DNA of 64,000 bases from Collinsella tanakaei (GTDB lineage: Bacteria; Actinomycetota; Coriobacteriia; Coriobacteriales; Coriobacteriaceae): assembly GCF_030373545.1 (NCBI RefSeq), contig NZ_JAUDCO010000004.1, forward strand, positions 124,001-188,000, read 5' to 3'. The notes below the pieces were generated by a model. It was not told the DNA's origin. It made no database searches and was given only the letters and a program-made list of their open reading frames with translations. A program made the position numbers and the translations under genes. The stretch's first letter is position 1; every line of letters starts with the position of its first letter. Positions 44,347 to 54,430 of the stretch are shown here, in pieces.

Positions 44347-45483
44347 ATGGATCAGGAACGGTATCTGGGAGAGACGACGCCCAAGCTCGGCTTCGGCTTC
44401 ATGCGCCTGCCGAAGCTCGAGGGCGGCTCGTTTGACATCGAGCAAATCAAAGCCATGGTCGACCGCTTCATGGATGCGGGACTGACGTATTTCGATACCG
44501 CGTACGTGTATGACAAGGGCGGCTCTGAACGCGCACTTAAAGAGGCGCTCGTCGATCGCTACCCGCGCGAGCGCTTCACCGTCGCCACGAAAGTGAATGC
44601 ACGGGTCGCGACCTCGGCCGAAGACGCCCGCCAGCAGCTCGCTACGAGCCTGGAGCGCACGGGCGCCGGGTATTTTGACTACTACCTGCTCCATGCGGTG
44701 CAGGAGAGCAACATCGGCGCATACGACGAGTACGGCCTATGGGATTTCGTGCGTGAGCAGAAGGAGGCCGGCACGATCCGCCACTGGGGCTTCTCGTTCC
44801 ACGGTACCCCGGCGCTGCTGGAGGAGCTGCTGACCAAGCACCCGGACGCCGAGTTCGTGCAGCTGCAGATCAACTATGCCGACTGGGAGCACCCCGAGGT
44901 CGCGTCGCGCACCGTCTACGAGATCGCCCGTAAGCACGGCAAGCCCGTGGTGATCATGGAGCCGGTCAAGGGCGGCATGCTCGCCAACCCGATTCCGCAG
45001 GTGCAGGAGCTGCTGCGCGCGGCGAACCCCGACGCGTCCTTCGCCTCGTGGGCGATCCGCTACGCTGCCTCGCTCGAGGGCGTCATCACGGTGCTTTCCG
45101 GCATGTCCAACCTCGAGCAGGTCGATGACAACATCTCGTACATGCGCGATTTCCAGCCTCTGAGCGCCGAGGAGCAGCGCGTGATCGGTGCGGCCCAGGA
45201 AGTCTTCGCAAGCATGGACTCCATCCCCTGCACGGCGTGCCGGTACTGCACGGACGGCTGCCCGATGCACATCCCCATCCCGAGCATCTTCGCCGCACGG
45301 AACAAGCAGACCGTATGGGGCCTTAACGAGCAGGCGAAAAAGGACTACGAGGAGGCTGCCGGCGTCGAGGGCGCGGGCAGGGCGGACGCGTGCATCGCGT
45401 GCGGTCAGTGCGAAGCGGCATGCCCACAGCACATCCACATCATCGATGCGCTGCGCGACTGCGCGGAGGCCTTCGAAGGGTAG
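44347..45483 (+). CDS. Aldo/keto reductase with C-terminal 4Fe-4S domain
   Basis: 378 residues. The TIM-barrel aldo/keto reductase part (about 1-275) has LGFGFMRLP, FDTAYVY and the usual catalytic Asp/Tyr pair. The C-terminus carries two ferredoxin-type CxxCxxCxxxCP motifs (CTACRYCTDGCP and CIACGQCEAACP). This fused form is widespread in anaerobes and is thought to move electrons from ferredoxin or NADPH to an unknown carbonyl. ATG 44347 follows AGGAGGGG. Confidence 0.9.
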   Translation: MDQERYLGETTPKLGFGFMRLPKLEGGSFDIEQIKAMVDRFMDAGLTYFDTAYVYDKGGSERALKEALVDRYPRERFTVATKVNARVATSAEDARQQLATSLERTGAGYFDYYLLHAVQESNIGAYDEYGLWDFVREQKEAGTIRHWGFSFHGTPALLEELLTKHPDAEFVQLQINYADWEHPEVASRTVYEIARKHGKPVVIMEPVKGGMLANPIPQVQELLRAANPDASFASWAIRYAASLEGVITVLSGMSNLEQVDDNISYMRDFQPLSAEEQRVIGAAQEVFASMDSIPCTACRYCTDGCPMHIPIPSIFAARNKQTVWGLNEQAKKDYEEAAGVEGAGRADACIACGQCEAACPQHIHIIDALRDCAEAFEG

Positions 45484-45507
45484 ATGGTACTAAGACGCCT
45501 GGGGCAT

Positions 45508-45608
45508 GCCAGCCGGGGATGAAAACACCCTAGGGATTATTTTACATGGCGTATTTTTAAAATACGCCATGTAAAATAATCCCTAGGGTGTTTTCATCCC
45601 CGGCTGGC
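45508..45608. repeat. 101-bp perfect palindrome (CCCTAGGG type), bidirectional gene end
   Basis: Left arm 45508-45557 and right arm 45559-45608 are exact reverse complements, 50 bases each, with one unpaired T at the centre. The arm contains ATGAAAACACCCTAGGGATT and ATTTTACATGGCGTATTTT. It lies between the convergent aldo/keto reductase and ABC ATPase genes and probably terminates both. It shares CCCTAGGGATT...TTACAT with 50020-50105 and 11862. Confidence 0.9.
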
Positions 45609-45643
45609 CGGAGGGCAGTGCTTTGATGTCCGAGACCGGAGCT

Positions 45644-46438
45644 CTAGCTGAGCAGCATGCGGTCGTTGGCGAGCTCGCCGCCCGAGACCTCCTCGAACTT
45701 CTGGAGCAGGTCGGCCACGGTGAGCGCGCGCTTCTCCTCGCCGGCCACGTCGTAGATGATGCGGCCCTCGTGCATCATGATCAGACGGTTGCCCAGACGG
45801 ATGGCGTCGTTCATGTTGTGGGTGACCATGAGGGTGGTCAGATGGTGCTCGCCGACGATCTTCTCGGTGAGCTCGAGCACCTTGGCGGCCGTCTTGGGGT
45901 CAAGAGCGGCGGTGTGCTCGTCGAGCAGCAGCAGCTTGGGCTCGGTGAGGGTCGCCATGAGCAGCGTCAGTGCCTGACGCTGGCCGCCGGACAGCAGGCC
46001 GACCTTGCTGGTCAGGCGCTTCTCGAGCCCCAGTCCCAGCTCGCGCAGGCGCTCGGCGTACTCGTCCTTCTCGGCCTTCGTGACGCCCCAGGCAAGGGTG
46101 CGCGTCTTGCCGCGGCGCTTTGCCATGGCGAGGTTCTCGACGATCTGCATGTCAGCAGCGGTACCCATCATGGGGTCCTGGAACACGCGGCCCAGGTACT
46201 TGGCGCGCGCGGGCTCGGACAAAAGCGAGATGTTCTTGCCGTCGAGCTCGATCACGCCCGAATCGATGGGGTACACGCCGGCCACCATGTTCATGAGGGT
46301 GGACTTGCCGGCGCCGTTGCCGCCGATGACGGTCACGAAGTCGCCGGGGGCCAGGTGCAGGTTCACGTTGACGAGCGCACGCTTCTCGTTGATGGTGCCA
46401 GCGTTAAAGGTCTTGCAGACATCCTTGACGTTCAGCAT
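45644..46438 (-). CDS. ABC transporter ATP-binding protein
   Basis: 264 residues. Walker A GGNGAGKST (about 39-47), LSGGQRQAL signature, Walker B LLLLDEHTA and switch His in VTHN. Together with the permease and the two lipoproteins upstream it forms a COG1101/COG4120/COG2984-type importer. Members of that class carry amino acids such as tryptophan, or unknown substrates. It starts 3 bases after the permease stop. It is the last gene of the reverse-strand unit. Confidence 0.92.
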   Translation of the reverse strand: MLNVKDVCKTFNAGTINEKRALVNVNLHLAPGDFVTVIGGNGAGKSTLMNMVAGVYPIDSGVIELDGKNISLLSEPARAKYLGRVFQDPMMGTAADMQIVENLAMAKRRGKTRTLAWGVTKAEKDEYAERLRELGLGLEKRLTSKVGLLSGGQRQALTLLMATLTEPKLLLLDEHTAALDPKTAAKVLELTEKIVGEHHLTTLMVTHNMNDAIRLGNRLIMMHEGRIIYDVAGEEKRALTVADLLQKFEEVSGGELANDRMLLS

Positions 46439-46441
46439 GGC

Positions 46442-47371
46442 CTATCGACCTCCTTCCGGGCGCGAGGCGCGGGTGTAGGAGCGCTTCAGCTGGTACTTCT
46501 CCCACACGACCGGGATGCACAGGGCGAGCGCAACGATGATGGCGGACAGCAGCTTCATGTCGTTGGCGTCCATGCCCATCTGGAGCACGATGGCGCGGAT
46601 GAGGAAGTAGACCACGGAGCCCACGACGGCGGACGCCAGGCGACCGCCGAATGCATGCAGCTTGGCGCCGGGCAGAACGCGCCACAGCACCTCGCCGATG
46701 ACGATGGCGGCAAGGCCGATGACGATGGCGCCCGTACCCATGCCGATGTCGGCGTACTTCTGGCTCTCGCAGATCAGGCCGCCGGAGAGACCCACGAGGC
46801 CGTTCGACAGGATGAGGGCGATCATCTTGGTGACCTTGGTGTTGACGCCGAGCGCACGCACCATGGCCTCGTTGTTGCCGGTGGCGCGGCAGGCCGATCC
46901 GATCTCGGTGCCAAAGAACCAGTACAGCGCGACGATGATCACGACGGCCACGATCAGGCCGACGATGATGGCACCGGCGTTGGTGGACAGGCCGGTCACG
47001 TCGGTGACGCGCGAGAAGATGGTGTCGTTTTTGAGCAAGGGCGTGTTGGACTTGCCCATGATGCGCAGGTTGATGGACCACAGGCCGATCTGGGTGAGGA
47101 TTCCGGCGAGAATCGCGGGGATCTCGAACACGGTGTGCAAAAAGCCCGTGACCGCACCGGCGACCATGCCGGCGAGCATGGCGATAAGAATCGCCAACAA
47201 GGGGTCCATGCCAGCGACCACGAGCACGGCGCACACGCTGCCGCCGAGCGCGAAGCTGCCGTCGACGGTCAGGTCGGCGATGTCAAGCAGCTTGTACGTG
47301 ATGAACACGCCCAGGACCATGATGCCCCAGAGGATACCCTGAGATACGGCGCCTAGCAGAGCAAGCCCCAT
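46442..47371 (-). CDS. ABC transporter permease
   Basis: 309 residues with about nine membrane segments. LLDIADLTVDGSFALGGSVC near the N-terminus, HTVFEIPAILAGILTQIGLW and GVNTKVTKMIALILSNGLVGLSGGL are typical of the branched-chain/TrpY-like permease class. ATG 47369-47371 follows GAAGGAGGG. A GAACCCCG...CGGGGTTC hairpin at about 47397-47431 and a terminator at 47592 separate it from the binding-protein genes. Confidence 0.9.
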   Translation of the reverse strand: MGLALLGAVSQGILWGIMVLGVFITYKLLDIADLTVDGSFALGGSVCAVLVVAGMDPLLAILIAMLAGMVAGAVTGFLHTVFEIPAILAGILTQIGLWSINLRIMGKSNTPLLKNDTIFSRVTDVTGLSTNAGAIIVGLIVAVVIIVALYWFFGTEIGSACRATGNNEAMVRALGVNTKVTKMIALILSNGLVGLSGGLICESQKYADIGMGTGAIVIGLAAIVIGEVLWRVLPGAKLHAFGGRLASAVVGSVVYFLIRAIVLQMGMDANDMKLLSAIIVALALCIPVVWEKYQLKRSYTRASRPEGGR

Positions 47372-47555
47372 ATCGTTCCCTCCTTCAGGTGAGCCAAATG
47401 AACCCCGGCGAGCACGCCCGTCGGGGTTCATCGCATAAACGATGCAGATACACCGCGCAAGTGTATCACTTTATGCAGGGACGGTCAGGGGACGCGGTCC
47501 GTGTAACCCTTCTGAAACGACGGGGCCAAACGTCAGGTTGCGGCCGGCCGCAAGA

Positions 47556-47588
47556 GCGACAAGTCTGTACCTGGCACCATCTTGTCGC
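47556..47588. repeat. Dispersed GACAAG...CTTGTC repeat, copy 6
   Basis: GCGACAAG TCTGTACCTGGCACCAT CTTGTCGC, between the first binding-protein gene and the permease gene. Confidence 0.8.
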
Positions 47589-47591
47589 TTT

Positions 47592-47624
47592 GAAAAAACG
47601 GCCGGGACGCGTTTGTCCCGGCCG
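47592..47624 (-). terminator. Rho-independent terminator after the first binding-protein gene
   Basis: On the minus strand CGGCCGGGAC / GTCCCGGCCG with a 6-base loop is followed by TTTTTT. It lies between the binding protein and the permease, so it may lower permease expression relative to the binding proteins. Confidence 0.85.
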
Positions 47625-47654
47625 CCTAATCGGTTGCGTGTGCTGGTGTGCGCC

Positions 47655-48689
47655 TTACGCGCTCACGTCGGTGCCGCCCTCCTCGGCGAGCATCGAGACA
47701 TCCACGCCGACCTCGTCGGCGGTCGCCTGGTTGTAGACGAGGTCGCACTCGTCGGCGGTCATCGTGCCGATGGCCATCTCGGCCGGGTCGGCGTCCTCGG
47801 TCAGAATCTCGACGGCCATCTCTCCTGCGCGGTAGCCGAGTTCCTCGTAGTTGATGGAGACGCTCGCCAGGCCGCCGTTCTCAACCATGCCGACCTCGCC
47901 GCAGATGGTGGGCACGCCCGCCTCGTTGGCCACCATGGCGACCGTGGTCATGCCGGCGGCGATGGTGTTGTCGGTCGGGGTGTAGATCGCATCGACGGAG
48001 CCGACCATGGACTCGACGACCTGCTGGATCTCGTTGGAGGAGGACACGGTGTAGCGCTCATGCGCGATGCCCAGTGCGTCGAGCTCCTCTTCGGCCATGG
48101 CAATCTGGATGTCGGAGTTGGACTCGGCGGTGCAGTAGAGCAGGCCCACGGTCTTGGCGTCGGGGAGCAGCTGCTGCAGCAGGTCCATCTGGTCGGCCAC
48201 GGGGTTCATGTCCGAGGTGCCGGTGAGGTTGCCGCCGGGCGCGTCGTTGTCCTCGACAAGGCCGGAGGCAGCGAAGTCGGTGATGGCGGTGCCCACGATG
48301 GGGATGTCGCTCGTGGCTCCCGCGACGGCCTGGGCCGCCGGGGTCGCGATGGCCAAGATCAGGTCGCAGCCGTCGTTGACCAGGGTCTGCGCGATGGTCT
48401 GGCAGGCGGACTGATCGTTCTGGGCGTTCTGCTGCTCGATGGTGTAGGAGATGCCGGAATCGTCGAGCGCCTTGACGAAGCCGGCGTTGGCGGCATCGAG
48501 CGCGGTGTGCTCGGTCAGCTGCAAAACGCCGATCTTGTAGGTGGTGCCATCGCCGGAAGGCGCGGCCGATCCGTTGCCCGTGGATTCACCGCCGCAGCCG
48601 GCAAGGCCGAGCGCACCGGTGAGGGCGACGGCGCCCATGCCGGCGAAGCCCTTGGCAAACGTGCGACGGGAAATCGTGTTGCGGTTCAT
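47655..48689 (-). CDS. ABC transporter substrate-binding lipoprotein 1 (Tat-type signal)
   Basis: 344 residues. The signal peptide carries a twin-arginine stretch (SRRTFAKGFAGM) and a lipobox LAGC. The mature COG2984-type domain starts YKIGVLQLTEHTALDAANAG and contains AIATPAAQAVAG and IYTPTDNTIAAGM. It should capture the solute outside the membrane. It is a close paralogue of the next gene; long stretches are identical. ATG 48687-48689 follows AAGGAGGAACG. Confidence 0.92.
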   Translation of the reverse strand: MNRNTISRRTFAKGFAGMGAVALTGALGLAGCGGESTGNGSAAPSGDGTTYKIGVLQLTEHTALDAANAGFVKALDDSGISYTIEQQNAQNDQSACQTIAQTLVNDGCDLILAIATPAAQAVAGATSDIPIVGTAITDFAASGLVEDNDAPGGNLTGTSDMNPVADQMDLLQQLLPDAKTVGLLYCTAESNSDIQIAMAEEELDALGIAHERYTVSSSNEIQQVVESMVGSVDAIYTPTDNTIAAGMTTVAMVANEAGVPTICGEVGMVENGGLASVSINYEELGYRAGEMAVEILTEDADPAEMAIGTMTADECDLVYNQATADEVGVDVSMLAEEGGTDVSA

Positions 48690-48761
48690 GACGTTCCTCC
48701 TTGGTCCCTGCGGATGCTGTAGGGTGTGATGCGCCGGGCGTGCGCCCCTGCGCATGGCGTG

Positions 48762-49760
48762 CTAGACGATCTCGGCGTCCTCGAGGCCGGAGATATCGAT
48801 GCCGACCTCGTCGGCGGTCGCCTGGTTGGCGATGAGCTGGCAGTCCTCAGCCTCAAGATAGGCGATGGGCATCTCGGCGGGATCGGCGCCCTCGGTCAGG
48901 ATCTCGACGGCCATCTCGCCGGCCTTGTAGCCCAGGTCGTAGTAGTTGATGGAATAGGAGGCTAGGCCGCCGTCCTCGACCATGGTGTCGCAGCCCACGA
49001 TGACGGGCAGGTCGTTCTCGTTGGCAACCATGGACACGGTCGCCATGCCGGCGGCGATGGTGTTGTCGGTCGGGGTGTAGATCGCGTCGACCTTGCCGAC
49101 CATGGACTCGATCACCTGCTGGATCTCGTTGGAGGAGGACACGGTGTAGCGCTCGTGGGCGATGCCTGCGGCGTCGAGCGCCTCCTCGGCCATGGAGATC
49201 TGGACCTCGGAGTTGGACTCGGCGGTGCAGTAGAGCAGGCCCACGGTCTTGGCGTCGGGCACGAGCTGCTCGAGCAGCTCGATCTGGTCGGTGACGGGCG
49301 TGAGGTCGGAGCTGCCGGTCACGTTGCCGCCGGGCTCCTCATTGGAGGCGACGAGGCCGGACTCGGCGAAGTCGGTGATGGCGGTGCCGATGATGGGGAT
49401 GTCGCTCGTGGCGCTCGAGACGGCCTGTGCCGCCGGGGTGCCGATGGCGAGGATGAGGTCGTCGCCATCGTTTACAAGCTTGCTCGCGATGGTCTGGCAG
49501 GCGGACTGGTCGTTCTGCGCGTTCTGCTGGTCGATCTCGTAGGAGATGCCGGCGTCGTCGAGCGCTGCCACGAAGCCCTCGTTGGAGGCGTCGAGCGCGG
49601 CGTGCTCGGTCAGCTGCAGGACGCCGATCTTGTACGTGGTGCCGCTCGCGGCGGCAGAAGAGCTACCTTCGGAGGTCTCGCCGCCACCACCGCACGCGGC
49701 GAGCGCCAAGGCGAGCGTTCCCGCAACGACGGCGGAGGCGATGGTCTTAAGCCGGTTCAT
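48762..49760 (-). CDS. ABC transporter substrate-binding lipoprotein 2 (Sec-type signal)
   Basis: 332 residues. The signal peptide ends with lipobox LAAC and lacks a twin arginine, unlike its paralogue. The domain begins YKIGVLQLTEHAALDASNEG and matches the neighbour along its length, with differences in the ligand-facing loops near VVESMVG / VIESMVG and the C-terminus. It is the first gene of the unit. The two copies probably arose by tandem duplication and may bind different ligands. Confidence 0.92.
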   Translation of the reverse strand: MNRLKTIASAVVAGTLALALAACGGGGETSEGSSSAAASGTTYKIGVLQLTEHAALDASNEGFVAALDDAGISYEIDQQNAQNDQSACQTIASKLVNDGDDLILAIGTPAAQAVSSATSDIPIIGTAITDFAESGLVASNEEPGGNVTGSSDLTPVTDQIELLEQLVPDAKTVGLLYCTAESNSEVQISMAEEALDAAGIAHERYTVSSSNEIQQVIESMVGKVDAIYTPTDNTIAAGMATVSMVANENDLPVIVGCDTMVEDGGLASYSINYYDLGYKAGEMAVEILTEGADPAEMPIAYLEAEDCQLIANQATADEVGIDISGLEDAEIV

Positions 49761-50019
49761 GGGCGCAACCTTCCTTCCTCGGGATATCCCGAACAATCTG
49801 TCTCGTGGGCGCCAGGCGGCGCTCCGGTCCAATAGTGCGAAGTAAGCCAACATGATAGGGGTGGGCTCCGCGCGCCCGGTACGCTCGAGCTGGGTGACAC
49901 CAATTGTTAATCTTCGCGCCGGTGGGCGAGAGAAACACCGCGCTTGCCGATGCTCGGATGCGATTTCTTTCCGGGTCCTTGTGACATTGGGCGGAGCTTG
50001 CCCCGCCACGCTCCCCGGG

Positions 50020-50105
50020 ATGTGATTTCACCCTAGGGATTTTCTTACATTGGGCAGGGTTTGCCCTGCCCAATGTAAGAAAATCCCTAGGGTGAAATCA
50101 CATCG
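50020..50105. repeat. 86-bp perfect palindrome (CCCTAGGG type)
   Basis: Arms 50020-50060 and 50065-50105, 41 bases each, perfect, with a TTTG loop. Arm sequence includes GATGTGATTTCACCCTAGGG and TTTTCTTACATTGGGCAGGG. It lies in the 475-base gap 49761-50235. The gap also contains a degenerate echo (ACATTGGGCGG...CCCCGCC at 49985), the asnS end hairpin and the start region of binding protein 2. Confidence 0.9.
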
Positions 50106-50116
50106 ACAAAGGAAAC

Positions 50117-50219
50117 GGCCCGCTGCAGCACGCCGGATTGTCTCGAAGCGAGGCGGCATAGGCCTTATGGGCCATGCCGCTGAAGCTGAGGGGCAAGGCG
50201 GCGTGCTGCAGCGGGCCGA
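50117..50219. repeat. Nested hairpin downstream of asnS
   Basis: CGGCCCGCTGCAGCACGCCG (50117-50136) pairs perfectly with 50200-50219. An inner GCGGCAT...ATGCCGC stem (about 50154-50181) is present. It ends 16 bases before the asnS stop on the reverse strand, so it is the 3' end of that transcript. Same architecture as the cysS leader hairpin. Confidence 0.7.
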
Positions 50220-50235
50220 TCAGGTTGAGCGGACT

Positions 50236-51639
<1,404 letters not shown>

Positions 51640-51714
51640 AAAGACCTCTGTTCTTAGATATGAGCGGATAGACTGGCCGCCCACCATCATACCAGCCAGC
51701 GATGTTTCGGGCTT

Positions 51715-51761
51715 GTGGGTCTGGGTTGGAAGGAACACGTCCCCAACCAACCCAGACCCAC
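51715..51761. repeat. Inverted repeat ending the PNPOx-family gene
   Basis: GTGGGTCTGGGTTGG (51715-51729) pairs with CCAACCCAGACCCAC (51747-51761). It contains AACACGTCCCC, like the 54965-55051 palindrome. It lies between two reverse-strand genes. Confidence 0.65.
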
Positions 51762-51785
51762 CCAGCCCCATGTTACGGCGTGAAG

Positions 51786-52184
51786 TTAGAACGTGACGGT
51801 CTTGGGCTCGGCGGTAAACGAGCAGAACGTTGCGGTGGCGTTTTCGAGGGCGAAGACCTCGCAGTTGCCGTCATCGGCGGCGTACATGCTTTGAAGCTCA
51901 GGGTATTCACCCAAAACCGCCTGACGCGCCTCGAGGCGGTCGTCGGGCACGGCGTCGGCGGTGAGGCGCAGCCAGCCGCCCTCGGCGTCAACCGCGCTGA
52001 TCGCGATGCGCGGATGCGCGAGCATCTGGTCGGACACCGGTTTGATCTTGCCGGTCTGGATGTACAGCTTGTCCTCGAACTTCGCGATCGTGCCGAAAGG
52101 CCGCACCTGCGGGTTGCCCTCGGCGTCGACGGTTGCCAGGAAATACGTCGGGTTCTTCTTCAGATACGCCAGGACCTCATCCAT
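51786..52184 (-). CDS. Pyridoxamine 5'-phosphate oxidase-like flavoprotein
   Basis: 132 residues, starting [20 protein letters not shown]. The small split-barrel (FMN-binding) fold is suggested by [19 protein letters not shown] and [20 protein letters not shown]. Such short stand-alone proteins usually bind FMN or F420 and reduce unknown substrates; true PdxH activity is unlikely because of the small size. SD GAAAGGAAG on the minus strand. Confidence 0.85.
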   Translation of the reverse strand: MDEVLAYLKKNPTYFLATVDAEGNPQVRPFGTIAKFEDKLYIQTGKIKPVSDQMLAHPRIAISAVDAEGGWLRLTADAVPDDRLEARQAVLGEYPELQSMYAADDGNCEVFALENATATFCSFTAEPKTVTF

Positions 52185-52364
52185 CGCTCTTCCTTTCTCG
52201 CGTTGGCCGGACGTTGGCCGGATATCGTCTATGTACCCATCAGGGGACACGGCAGCCCGCTCGCCTTGCTCCACATCGTGCATAGCGGACGGGTCGCTGT
52301 GTCCCGCTGGGCCCGAATTGGTATACCCTAGACGGACGACACAACCGACGAACGCGAGGAATCG

Positions 52365-53270
52365 ATGATCGTAGAACAGCACGCCCTGTGGGGCGATGAA
52401 CCGACCGCGGAGCATCCGGCGACCTATACGGCGTATCTGGCCGAGCCTGTGCCCGCCCGCGCCGACGAGCCGCGCCCTGCCGTCGTCATATGCGGTGGCG
52501 GAAGCTTTACCGCCATCAGCGCGCATGAGCAGGAACCCGTTGCTTTCGAGTTTCTCAATCGCGGCTTCCAGGCGTTCGTGCTCGACTACGTGACGAGTTC
52601 CACCGGCAACGTATCCTTTCCGAATCCGGAGGCCGACCTCGCCAAGATGGTCGCGACCGTGCGCGCGAACGCCAAGGCATGGCATGTCGACCCCGACAAG
52701 GTGACGGTTGTCGGCTTCTCCGCCGGCGGTTTCATCTGCGCCTCACTGGCGGCGCAGTGGAAGGCCGGTCCGTTTGCCGCGCTTACGGGCGAGCGCCCCG
52801 AGCGCCTTCGTCCCGACGCCGCGGTGCTTGCCTACCCGCTGCTCGACATGCGCGTCATCCGCGACGAACAGACGCGCGACCCGCGCATCGACCTGCGCGT
52901 TCCCAAGACCGGTGGCAAGACCGGGCGCGATCTGCTCAACGACTACATCGCCATGGTCATCGGCCGCGAGGCGACCGACGAGCGCATGGCCGAGGTCTGC
53001 CCGACCTCGCACGTCACGCGCGACATGCCTCCGACGTTCGTATGGGGTGCCGCCGACGACAGGACCTGCCCTATCTGCCAGGTGTACGACCTGGCGCAGG
53101 CGATGGCGCGCGAGGGTGTCGTCCACGAGCTCCACGTGTTTGACCAAGGAGGACATGGGCTGTCCGTGGCGAACGTCAACACGCGCTGCGATAATGAGGA
53201 CCGCGCTCAGGCCGTTCGCGCTTGGGTCGACTTGGCCTTTGATTTCTTGGACCGCAGGGGGCTCGTGTAG
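52365..53270 (+). CDS. Alpha/beta hydrolase (BD-FAE/acetyl-esterase-like)
   Basis: 301 residues. PAVVICGGGSFTAISAHE is the oxyanion loop, GFSAGGF near residues 125-131 carries the nucleophile Ser, and the catalytic Asp and His appear in WGAADDRTC and GGHGLSV. It is probably a cytosolic esterase on acylated sugars or similar small esters. ATG 52365. No operon partner, though a second hydrolase of the same class lies at 62497-63399. Confidence 0.87.
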   Translation: MIVEQHALWGDEPTAEHPATYTAYLAEPVPARADEPRPAVVICGGGSFTAISAHEQEPVAFEFLNRGFQAFVLDYVTSSTGNVSFPNPEADLAKMVATVRANAKAWHVDPDKVTVVGFSAGGFICASLAAQWKAGPFAALTGERPERLRPDAAVLAYPLLDMRVIRDEQTRDPRIDLRVPKTGGKTGRDLLNDYIAMVIGREATDERMAEVCPTSHVTRDMPPTFVWGAADDRTCPICQVYDLAQAMAREGVVHELHVFDQGGHGLSVANVNTRCDNEDRAQAVRAWVDLAFDFLDRRGLV

Positions 53271-53300
53271 GGGCGCGCGGACACGAAGGAGACGGACGCG

Positions 53301-54308
53301 ATGATCGACATCACGAAGGAAATGATCTTGGGGCCCGTGGCGCTCATCTGCCTGGTGGGGCTCATCGTGGCGTTTCGCATGGGTGCGCGCGTGTTCCATC
53401 GGGCGGCGGTGCCCTTTGCCCTTGCGCTGTTCCTGTCCCTTGTGGGGCTGACGTGCTGGGGCGAGAACGGTTTTGCGATTCCTGCCTACTCACTCATGCT
53501 CGTGTTCCCCCTGATCGCCGTCGAGCTGCTCGCGCTCAACGGCGTCATGCTGCTCATCCGCGACGGACACGTGACGGCTCTGTCCGGCGCGCCGATTGCG
53601 GGTGCGTTTGCGATCGCGATTCTGTACACGCTGGTCCCGCAGGCAGTTGATGCTGCGAACAGCGCGGTTATCGACGCGGTGGTGAACCTGTTCGCCCTCG
53701 AAGGGCTGTGGGTTTCGTTTGCCCTGACGGCGCTTTGTCTGTGCTCGCTGGCCTATCGGGTCGCCGGGCGCGAGATGGTTCCCGACCGCGCGCATCCCTT
53801 CGATTTCATCCTCGTGCACGGCGCCGCCCTCGCGGGCGCGCGACCCTCGCCGCTGCTCATGGACCGCCTCGACAGCGCCTACACGCTGTGGGAGCGTCAG
53901 GATAGGCAGGGCGTGATCGTCGTGTCGGGAGGGCAGGGCTCCGACGAGGTCGCCTCGGAGGCGAGCGTCATGCATTCCTACCTGCGCGACCGCGGCGTTC
54001 CCGAGGAGCAGCTCGCCGATGAGGACCGTTCCACCACGACGCGCGAGAACCTCGAGCTCTCGCGTACGATCATGGATGGCCTGGCGACCGGCTCGCCGTA
54101 CCGCGTGGCGCTGGTGTCGAGCGACTTCCATGTGTTTCGCTGCCTGTACCTTGCGCGCCGGATGGGCCTTGATGCCGAGGTCATGGGTTCTGCGACACGG
54201 CGCGATACCTGGCTGCGGTCCATCGTTCGCGAGTTCGGAGCGGTGCTCGCGGACAACCTCTGGACCTTTGTGCCCGTGGCTGCCATGTGGGTGGTTTTCG
54301 TGCCATAG
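53301..54308 (+). CDS. YdcF/ElyC-family membrane protein (DUF218)
   Basis: 335 residues. An N-terminal membrane region with about five helices (10-155) precedes the DUF218 domain (about 170-305), with ILVHGAALAGARPSP, VVSGGQGSDE, TTRENLELS and VSSDFHVFR. SanA/ElyC-type relatives affect envelope or peptidoglycan integrity. It starts 30 bases after the hydrolase stop, so the two may be cotranscribed. A last hydrophobic helix ends the protein. Confidence 0.87.
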   Translation: MIDITKEMILGPVALICLVGLIVAFRMGARVFHRAAVPFALALFLSLVGLTCWGENGFAIPAYSLMLVFPLIAVELLALNGVMLLIRDGHVTALSGAPIAGAFAIAILYTLVPQAVDAANSAVIDAVVNLFALEGLWVSFALTALCLCSLAYRVAGREMVPDRAHPFDFILVHGAALAGARPSPLLMDRLDSAYTLWERQDRQGVIVVSGGQGSDEVASEASVMHSYLRDRGVPEEQLADEDRSTTTRENLELSRTIMDGLATGSPYRVALVSSDFHVFRCLYLARRMGLDAEVMGSATRRDTWLRSIVREFGAVLADNLWTFVPVAAMWVVFVP

Positions 54309-54310
54309 AC

Positions 54311-54341
54311 GGGTTGGATGGGGACGTGTTCGTTTCAACCC
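54311..54341. repeat. Short degenerate member of the GGGTTGG...CCAACCC repeat family
   Basis: GGGTTG and CAACCC arms around GATGGGGACGTGTTCGTTT, just after the YdcF stop codon. It shares GGGTTGGATGG and GGGGACGTG with the large palindrome at 54965. Confidence 0.5.
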
Positions 54342-54430
54342 ATGCCGCAGGTGCGGGCGCACGGCTCTGGGTCCGTGCGCCGCGATTTTAGGGTATTGGA
54401 AGGTTTGCCGAACGAGAGGATGGACAAGGC

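Noticed and set aside
49761-50235. A T-box or other tryptophan-linked control before the ABC importer
   Set aside because: No T-box motif is visible; the gap is occupied by a palindrome and the asnS 3' hairpin.
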